The notes under the pieces: generated by a model
What the model was told of the DNA's origin: nothing
The model's database searches: none
What the model saw: the letters and a program-made list of their open reading frames with translations, nothing else
DNA from: Hahella sp.
Lineage (GTDB): Bacteria > Pseudomonadota > Gammaproteobacteria > Pseudomonadales > Oleiphilaceae
NCBI GenBank assembly: GCA_028280065.1
Contig: JANQMN010000021.1
Coordinates: 1-47,350, forward strand
Length of the DNA stretch: 47,350 nt
Direction of reading: 5' to 3'
Program-made: the position numbers and the translations under genes
In this document: piece after piece, positions 42,314 to 47,350 of the stretch
Numbering within the stretch: position 1 is the stretch's first letter
Layout of the letters: every line of letters starts with the position of its first letter

Positions 42314-44032
42314 ATGAGTCATTTATTGCAGGTTAAAAACCTTTCTTTTTCTCGAAATAGTAAATCCTTATTTGCGGATTTGAACTTTGCCGTCAATCAA
42401 CAAGACCGCATTGGCTTGGTAGGCCACAACGGTTGCGGTAAAAGCAGCTTATTACAGTTATTGGCCGATCAGGAAGAACCCGATGATGGCCGAATACAAA
42501 AGCATCGTGGCCTCAAGTGGTCTTTCGTGGAACAGTTTCTACCCGGCAAGATCGCTGAAGAAACGCTGCTAAACGCGGTAGTCCGGCGATTGCCGAAGGT
42601 CTGCCAAGCCAGCGAACAATATCGCGCGGAAACTCTGCTCTCCGGTTTGGGATTCGGTCCGGATCAGTTCCACATGCCCTTGGCAAAATTATCCGGCGGC
42701 CAGCAAAACCTCGCGCTACTGGCCCGAGCGTTGATCACCGATCCCGAACTACTGCTGATGGATGAACCCGGCAACCATATGGACAACCAGGCGATGGAAA
42801 TGTTCAAGAGCTACCTCAAGCAAACACGCTCTTTTGCGTTGCTAATGATCGCTCACGATCGCGATTTACTGGATTCCTGCACAACCAAAACCTGGTTTAT
42901 CCGCGATCGAAGGCTCTATGAATTTGCATCGGCTTACAGCAATGCGAAACAAGCTCTTGCAATGCAAGATGCGCAATCGCAAAAAAGACGCAGCGACGAG
43001 GAAAAGGAAATCTCCCGCATACGCGCCAGCGCCAAGCGCCTGGCCGTATGGGGCAAGGTACATGACAACGAGGACTTTTCCCGCAAAGCCAAGTCGATGG
43101 ATCGCAGAGCGGACAGGTTGGAAGCCGAAAAAACCTTCGTATCCATGGGCAGCGGTTTGCAGCTATCGGTGGACGCGGACCGGCTAAACAGTAAATCGAT
43201 GATTACCCTGGAGGGTGTTTCGGTTGATTTGCCGAACGGCCGGAACTTGGTCAACTGCGACTACCTGATGATTCGGCCTGGCGAGAGGGTGGCCTTGCTG
43301 GGAAAGAATGGCCTAGGCAAATCCACAACTCTAAGGCAACTGCTATCCGAATATCACGAGCCCGGCAACAGCGGGATTCGATTCAATCCCCAGGCAAGGT
43401 TGTTCTACTACGATCAGGAGTTATCTCAACTGGACCAACCACTGGGCCGCTTCGACTGGTTGCGCCAACGCGTAGATAACGAGGATCGAGAAGTAAAGCA
43501 GGTGCTGATTCAATCCGGAGTACGATATCGGGATTTTACTCAACAGGTCAATACCCTCAGTGGCGGCGAAAAAGCCCGGATGATGTTTATCTTGATGCAA
43601 CTGCGAAGGCCAAATCTCGCAATTCTCGATGAACCGACCAACCATATTGATCTGGAGGGACGCGAGCAGTTGGAACAACAACTGGTCGCGTCCGGAATGA
43701 CCCTGTTGGTGACCAGTCATGACCGCGCCTTTATTGAAAAAGTCGCCAATCGATGGTTATGGATAGAGCGCCGGGAACTGCAGGAGATATATGATTTGGA
43801 TACCTTCTACCATTCACTGCAGCCAATGCCCGAATCCAATGAGGTCAGGCCGAAGCAACTCTCCCAGCCAGAATTGATCGATTCCGAAGGGTCATTATTG
43901 GAAAGGATTGAGGAACTGGAAAAACTTGTAAGGGAAGACAAAGCCCGCAAGCCAAAATTTCAAAAACCTGAAAAGCAGCGGCTTTGGTGCGAGGAACTGG
44001 AAAGCTTATGGCAACAGCTGGAGGCTATGTAG
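42314..44032 (+). CDS. ABC-F family ATPase
   Basis: 572-residue protein with two ATPase domains and no membrane segments. Domain 1: Walker A GHNGCGKS, signature LSGGQQNLALLARAL, Walker B LLMDEPGNHMD. Domain 2: GKNGLGKS, LSGGEKARMMFIL, AILDEPTNHIDLEG. A basic, charged linker (KRRSDEEKEISRIRASAKRL and on) joins them, and a coiled-coil tail (LLERIEELEKLVREDK) follows. ABC-F proteins act on the ribosome as translation or resistance factors. In domain 1 the usual TNHLD is GNHMD. ATG 42314 (MSHLLQVKNLSF) is preferred over one at 42299. Confidence 0.9.
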   Translation: MSHLLQVKNLSFSRNSKSLFADLNFAVNQQDRIGLVGHNGCGKSSLLQLLADQEEPDDGRIQKHRGLKWSFVEQFLPGKIAEETLLNAVVRRLPKVCQASEQYRAETLLSGLGFGPDQFHMPLAKLSGGQQNLALLARALITDPELLLMDEPGNHMDNQAMEMFKSYLKQTRSFALLMIAHDRDLLDSCTTKTWFIRDRRLYEFASAYSNAKQALAMQDAQSQKRRSDEEKEISRIRASAKRLAVWGKVHDNEDFSRKAKSMDRRADRLEAEKTFVSMGSGLQLSVDADRLNSKSMITLEGVSVDLPNGRNLVNCDYLMIRPGERVALLGKNGLGKSTTLRQLLSEYHEPGNSGIRFNPQARLFYYDQELSQLDQPLGRFDWLRQRVDNEDREVKQVLIQSGVRYRDFTQQVNTLSGGEKARMMFILMQLRRPNLAILDEPTNHIDLEGREQLEQQLVASGMTLLVTSHDRAFIEKVANRWLWIERRELQEIYDLDTFYHSLQPMPESNEVRPKQLSQPELIDSEGSLLERIEELEKLVREDKARKPKFQKPEKQRLWCEELESLWQQLEAM

Positions 44033-44052
44033 TTACACAGCGAGTCTCCGAT

Positions 44053-44070
44053 AAGCCGTGCTAGCGGCTT
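44053..44070 (+). terminator. Terminator-like hairpin after the ABC-F gene
   Basis: Stem AAGCCG / CGGCTT with a six-base loop, then TCTTCTC. It lies 20 bases after the stop codon and fits a weak intrinsic terminator. Confidence 0.6.
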
Positions 44071-44082
44071 TCTTCTCAACAG

Positions 44083-44127
44083 ATCGTATCCCTATCTTAC
44101 CCAGGCGGAACAGAGACGGGATACGAT
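44083..44127. repeat. Inverted repeat ATCGTATCCC / GGGATACGAT
   Basis: Perfect ten-base arms at 44083-44092 and 44118-44127, 25 bases apart, between the convergent ABC-F and peptidase-like genes. The same decamer GGGATACGAT recurs at 45181-45190. Role unknown. Confidence 0.6.
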
Positions 44128-44223
44128 ACAACTGAAAAGTAGATCCGGGCTATTGCCTTTCGTAGCTTTCTCTCACTCTCTTATTCTCATTCTCTATTTC
44201 GGTTTGGCATTTTATCCGACACC

Positions 44224-44862
44224 TTATTCGCCAACTTCAATCGGATAGGATTTGGCGTTGAGCTCCAGGTTTTCGCCATTCGAATAAACGTCTTTGGCGA
44301 ACACATACTGCCATAGCGCAGAGGTACGCTTTCTGCCGACACCGACAACCTTTTTATTCTTTTCCACTTCCACAAGGCCTCGGTATCCAATAACGCTTCC
44401 TCTTATTGGCGTTCCTTCCAAGGTCGACAAATGACCCGCCAAGCGCTGTGCAAAGGATTGACCAAACCAGGCTTTTGCCGTGATACAGCCGACTATATGT
44501 AAATTGAGGGCGATTGGCTGGCTGGGTAATTTACCGACCAGATAATCTCCTAAACCATCGTATTTCATCCACTGCAGTCCTTCCTGCTGGCCATTGACTT
44601 TCGCATTCTTCCATTTGATGTGACCGCTCCAAAAAGCGTCGCCATGGGCACAAATCAACAGGCTATCTTTATCTGAGACATCTGACCAAGCTTTAATCTT
44701 ACTTCCGTTAAGCATGCGAACCTCGGCATAACGATCGCCGCCTGTTTCATTTTCACCGGGGATATAATATGCCTCTTTTCCAGAAAAGTTCTGCGAAAAC
44801 AGGCTTTTCATTACCAGTGAAACTGCGTTGTCATAGTAAGGAGCGTGAATAAAAACTGCCAT
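44224..44862 (-). CDS. Uncharacterised protein, possible clan CD-like cysteine peptidase
   Basis: 212 residues, no signal peptide. SLLICAHGD (His73) follows a hydrophobic strand, and LNLHIVGCITAKAWFGQSFAQRL (Cys126) follows another about 50 residues on. This strand-His-Gly then strand-Cys layout is what clan CD peptidases (caspase-like, C80 type) show, but the family itself I do not recognise, and the match is by eye. AAGGAATT precedes ATG 44862. It stands alone, flanked by a 10-bp inverted repeat and by a decayed gene. Confidence 0.6.
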   Translation of the reverse strand: MAVFIHAPYYDNAVSLVMKSLFSQNFSGKEAYYIPGENETGGDRYAEVRMLNGSKIKAWSDVSDKDSLLICAHGDAFWSGHIKWKNAKVNGQQEGLQWMKYDGLGDYLVGKLPSQPIALNLHIVGCITAKAWFGQSFAQRLAGHLSTLEGTPIRGSVIGYRGLVEVEKNKKVVGVGRKRTSALWQYVFAKDVYSNGENLELNAKSYPIEVGE

Positions 44863-45038
44863 AAAATTAATTCCTTATCAGTGGTACTTTCTGTTTGTCA
44901 GATATAGCGACAATTTTTTGACAATCCCGGAATAAGAATTGTGTAAAAAATAAGGATCATGCTCAATCTACTTAGCACGAATCATTATTACGCGAATCGG
45001 CAAGACCAATGCTACCTTTTTATTAACGTTTGCAGTGA

Positions 45039-45239
45039 CTTTCCTTTCGGTTAGGCAAATTTCATCCGAATGAATTCAATAATATTGTCAAGGTTGAGCC
45101 GCCTACTTCCACCAAAACCTACTATCTGATGCTTTCCCACCTATTTGTATCCCGACACCCGGAACTGGCCGAGCGGATATGGGATACGATTAAGTTGATT
45201 CCCGAGACGGAGTTATTGGATATCGCCGCGAAATACTAG
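45039..45239 (+). pseudogene. Remnant of a transporter substrate-binding-domain protein
   Basis: An open stretch with no proper start, ending at TAG 45237-45239. Translation includes GKFHPNEFNNIVKVEPPTST and then KTYYLMLSHLFVSRHPELAE, RIWDTIKLI. That reads like the C-terminal part of periplasmic solute-binding (SBP_bac_3-type) proteins, where KTFYLMLS.NFV..HPELA-like patterns are seen. About 66 codons are left and everything upstream is missing, so it is a decayed fragment. Confidence 0.55.
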
Positions 45240-45337
45240 CGGGGCATCCCACCTTCCGGACCTGGACAAGCCCTACAGTACTAGGCAGGATACAGCAGCC
45301 AATTCATTAAGCCACTTGTTATTGAGGAAGGTTAATC

Positions 45338-45838
45338 ATGGCCGAATCGCTGACTATAGATTCTTCGCAAGGCCGGGAAGTTAGGTATCGGGAGTTGCTG
45401 CCGCAATTGCAGGGACTTACCGCAGGAGAACCCAATACGGTTGCCAATCTGGCCAATACTGCGGCAGCATTGAAGCAAACTTTTGGCTTCTTCTGGGTTG
45501 GCTTCTACCTGGTGGATAAGGAACAACTGGTGTTAGGGCCATTTCAGGGGGACATTGCCTGCACTCGCATTGACTACGGCAGGGGCGTGTGTGGAACTGC
45601 CTGGGCCAGCGGAGAAACGCAGATTGTTCCCGATGTAGACCAATTCCCCGGCCATATTGCCTGCAGCAGTTTGTCGCGATCGGAGATTGTGGTGCCGATC
45701 AAAAAAAATGGCCAAGTGATTGGCGTATTGGATGTGGATAGCGACATACCTGACGACTTTTCGAAAGCAGATGCAATCGGTTTGGAAACTATTTGCCAAT
45801 GGCTTGAGACAATTCTAACGGGCGAATTAACAGCCTGA
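45338..45838 (+). CDS. msrC: Free methionine-(R)-sulfoxide reductase (GAF domain, fRMsr)
   Basis: Reduces free methionine-R-sulfoxide in the cytosol. The 166-residue GAF protein has all three redox cysteines, Cys75, Cys85 and Cys109 (GDIACTRIDYGRGVCGTA and HIACSS), with the 10- and 24-residue spacing of Escherichia coli Cys84, Cys94 and Cys118. GGAAGG lies 6 bases before the ATG. Its 3' end overlaps the convergent glycosyltransferase gene by 50 bp. Confidence 0.94.
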   Translation: MAESLTIDSSQGREVRYRELLPQLQGLTAGEPNTVANLANTAAALKQTFGFFWVGFYLVDKEQLVLGPFQGDIACTRIDYGRGVCGTAWASGETQIVPDVDQFPGHIACSSLSRSEIVVPIKKNGQVIGVLDVDSDIPDDFSKADAIGLETICQWLETILTGELTA

Positions 45839-46883
45839 AGATTTCATCCACTATTTCAACAGCTCCCGCAGGGGTTGTTGGATTGCATGGCAGTTTTTGC
45901 CCAACGAGTTCTATAGCGCCACTCAGACCTCCACCTAATAGCGCATCCGCCGTGATCTGCAAAGTCGGTACATAGCGCTCGAGCCATTCCACCAAATAAG
46001 CTGTCTCAGGCCAATCGTCACGCTGCAAATAAGCCACCGGTATGCCACTGATTGCGCATTCGGTAAAGGTTCCGTATCCCGGCTTACAGACAACGAGATC
46101 GGTGCTGGCTAGCAATTCGCCGTGAGGGACTGGCAGCAACCGGAAGTCTACGATGTCTTCCCGCGCAACGTTACCGGGAACCAGCCAGACCAAATTTTTC
46201 CTTTGCGGTAAGCGGGAATAGTCCATCGGATAGGCATGACCACCCATGCTAACGAGTCCGAACCGGGTTTCCCGAGGCAATCCTAATCCATCGGCCAAAT
46301 CTATCCTTGGGAACTGCCTTATCAAGGCTCCTACGGGTTTAACCTTAGCCAACTCTATGCCGGGCATACCCGGAGTGACGGCGAAGAAACATTCCGCTTG
46401 ATTGTAACTTTCGCAAAGAAAATCGTAGACAATCGACGCTTGAGGATAATGACCGCAATAATGATTGAACATGGCAGCCCAGTTAAGGGAACAGAAGTGA
46501 AAACTGGGGATGCCCAGTTCCGCAGCCGCGCGGGATAGCAAATAACTATTATTGGTAATAACCACATCGGCATCCGACTTGGCAATTTCCGTCTTTAACC
46601 GGCTAACGATAGAAGACCTTGATTGATACTCCCGCCAATAAGCCTGAAACGAGGCATCAACGTCCACTCGGGAAGCATGCACCATCTGCAGGCCTTGATC
46701 CGTTTCCAGTTGCACATGGCGGAAAGGCACTTTAATCCAGTGCTGAAGCAACGGCTTGTCTGCCATACACTGCACTGTAAGCGATAGCTCGGGGATTTTT
46801 CGGGCCAGTTGATCGAATACCAGAGAGGTCTGCGTCAGATGCCCATAGCCATGAAAGGAGACGCCGCAATAAACGCTAATCAT
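45789..46883 (-). CDS. Glycosyltransferase, GT-B/MurG-like
   Basis: 364-residue GT-B enzyme. N-terminal acceptor domain starts ISVYCGVSFHGYGHLTQ, a typical GHxxR/G-like opening; the donor-binding end reads LVVCKPGYGTFTECAISGIPVAYL, the usual nucleotide-sugar motif of GT1/GT28 enzymes. No membrane segment. Sugar and acceptor unknown. The 3' end overlaps msrC (convergent) by 50 bp; the DUF3291 gene lies 51 bp upstream and may be co-transcribed. Confidence 0.82.
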   Translation of the reverse strand: MISVYCGVSFHGYGHLTQTSLVFDQLARKIPELSLTVQCMADKPLLQHWIKVPFRHVQLETDQGLQMVHASRVDVDASFQAYWREYQSRSSIVSRLKTEIAKSDADVVITNNSYLLSRAAAELGIPSFHFCSLNWAAMFNHYCGHYPQASIVYDFLCESYNQAECFFAVTPGMPGIELAKVKPVGALIRQFPRIDLADGLGLPRETRFGLVSMGGHAYPMDYSRLPQRKNLVWLVPGNVAREDIVDFRLLPVPHGELLASTDLVVCKPGYGTFTECAISGIPVAYLQRDDWPETAYLVEWLERYVPTLQITADALLGGGLSGAIELVGQKLPCNPTTPAGAVEIVDEIFRLLIRPLELSQAIGK

Positions 46884-46934
46884 GGCGTTGTTTCTGCAGG
46901 TCCATTTGAGAAAACGAAGGCTTTATCCTGCAAC

Positions 46935-47350
46935 TCATTCGACTTCGACCGCAGCCATCTCAAATGGTCTGGCAAAAGTGAAGGCTTGCGGACCGGGTCC
47001 GTTTTCCCGCAAGGCCGTCAACCTCGCTTTCCCTTCTGCAACGGTGGGTATATGTCCTTGCGGAACCCACCAAAGCGCTTGATGGGCTTCAACCATCTTA
47101 TGAAACCATGCCGCGCGTTGAATAAAAACCTCCACGTGGGCAGACTTGTAAACGAAGTTCTTTAGTGAAGAAATATCTTCCCAAACACTCATATTGACCA
47201 ATAACAGCGGATCGTCGAAGGCTTGAATGGATGTGGCATCGCCACTCTCATCCTGCAAGCGCCAAACGAACCCCGGCGAGGCTTCGGCCAACTGATTAAT
47301 CGCATCGAGTTGGGCGACAAAGGCCTGCATTGTTTCGCTTTCCATATCGT
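46935..47350 (-). CDS. DUF3291 domain protein (5' end cut by window)
   Basis: 136 residues are visible from an internal ATG at 47345, with SPGFVWRLQDESGDATSIQ and FHKMVEAHQALWWVPQGHIPTVAEG, hallmarks of DUF3291 (a monooxygenase-like ABM fold of unknown role). Relatives have about 15 more residues before this point, and the frame stays open past 47345 to the window edge, so the true start is outside. Upstream of the glycosyltransferase gene on the same strand. Confidence 0.85.
   Translation of the reverse strand, partial: DMESETMQAFVAQLDAINQLAEASPGFVWRLQDESGDATSIQAFDDPLLLVNMSVWEDISSLKNFVYKSAHVEVFIQRAAWFHKMVEAHQALWWVPQGHIPTVAEGKARLTALRENGPGPQAFTFARPFEMAAVEVE

Noticed and set aside
1-47350. tRNA or rRNA genes
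   Set aside because: I looked for T-arm consensus (GGTTCGANNCC) and saw no convincing cloverleaf; a tRNAscan-SE run would settle this.

Overview
The window is chromosomal DNA of a gammaproteobacterium, probably a marine or hydrocarbon-associated lineage in the broad Pseudomonadales/Oceanospirillales range. This rests on the lptB-rpoN-hpf-ptsN-rapZ-ptsO order, on a ubiE-ubiJ-ubiB-hisI-hisE-tatABC block next to a polyhydroxyalkanoate-associated gene, and on a wax ester synthase. Species cannot be named from sequence alone.

Positions 1-6764 are conserved core on the + strand: the end of lptB, rpoN (sigma-54), hpf, the nitrogen phosphotransferase genes ptsN and ptsO around rapZ, then mgtE and darP. 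Positions 6844-12377 are lipid and storage related: an acidic lipoprotein, a wax ester synthase/DGAT, a divergent alpha/beta hydrolase, a FFLEELY-type protein and a PHA-system protein. Positions 12511-18798 return to core: ubiquinone (ubiE, ubiJ, ubiB), histidine (hisI, hisE), Tat export (tatABC) and rsmE.

Positions 18975-24420 hold the most unusual pair. An AraC-type regulator carries one clear CBM21-like starch/glycogen-binding domain and a probable second one at its C-terminus. It lies directly upstream of a large GH13 alpha-amylase-type lipoprotein with several accessory domains. A cyclic-peptide-type ABC exporter, a small P-loop kinase and an agmatine/arginine deiminase-family protein follow.

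Positions 28188-32763 are an AT-richer accessory island. It contains a second-type methionyl-tRNA synthetase, a D-Ala-D-Ala ligase-family gene, an intact YefM/YoeB toxin-antitoxin pair, a decayed second toxin-antitoxin pair, and a membrane-protein gene with an in-frame amber stop. Three attC-like sites and a lone GTTAGGC boundary separate these minus-strand units, and no integrase is visible. It reads as an integron cassette array without its integrase (CALIN).

Positions 33055-39339 hold an AGPS-like flavoenzyme operon divergent from an AraC regulator, a TetR gene divergent from a RidA-like gene with four palindromic operators between them, a heptanucleotide microsatellite, and a lipoprotein/DUF6445 pair. 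Positions 39575-47350 hold a GH13_18 glycoside phosphorylase, a small secreted protein, an ABC-F ATPase preceded by a short ORF with a strong Shine-Dalgarno and an internal hairpin (candidate attenuator), a protein with a His/Cys pair resembling clan CD peptidases, a decayed substrate-binding-protein remnant, msrC, a glycosyltransferase and a DUF3291 gene cut by the window end.
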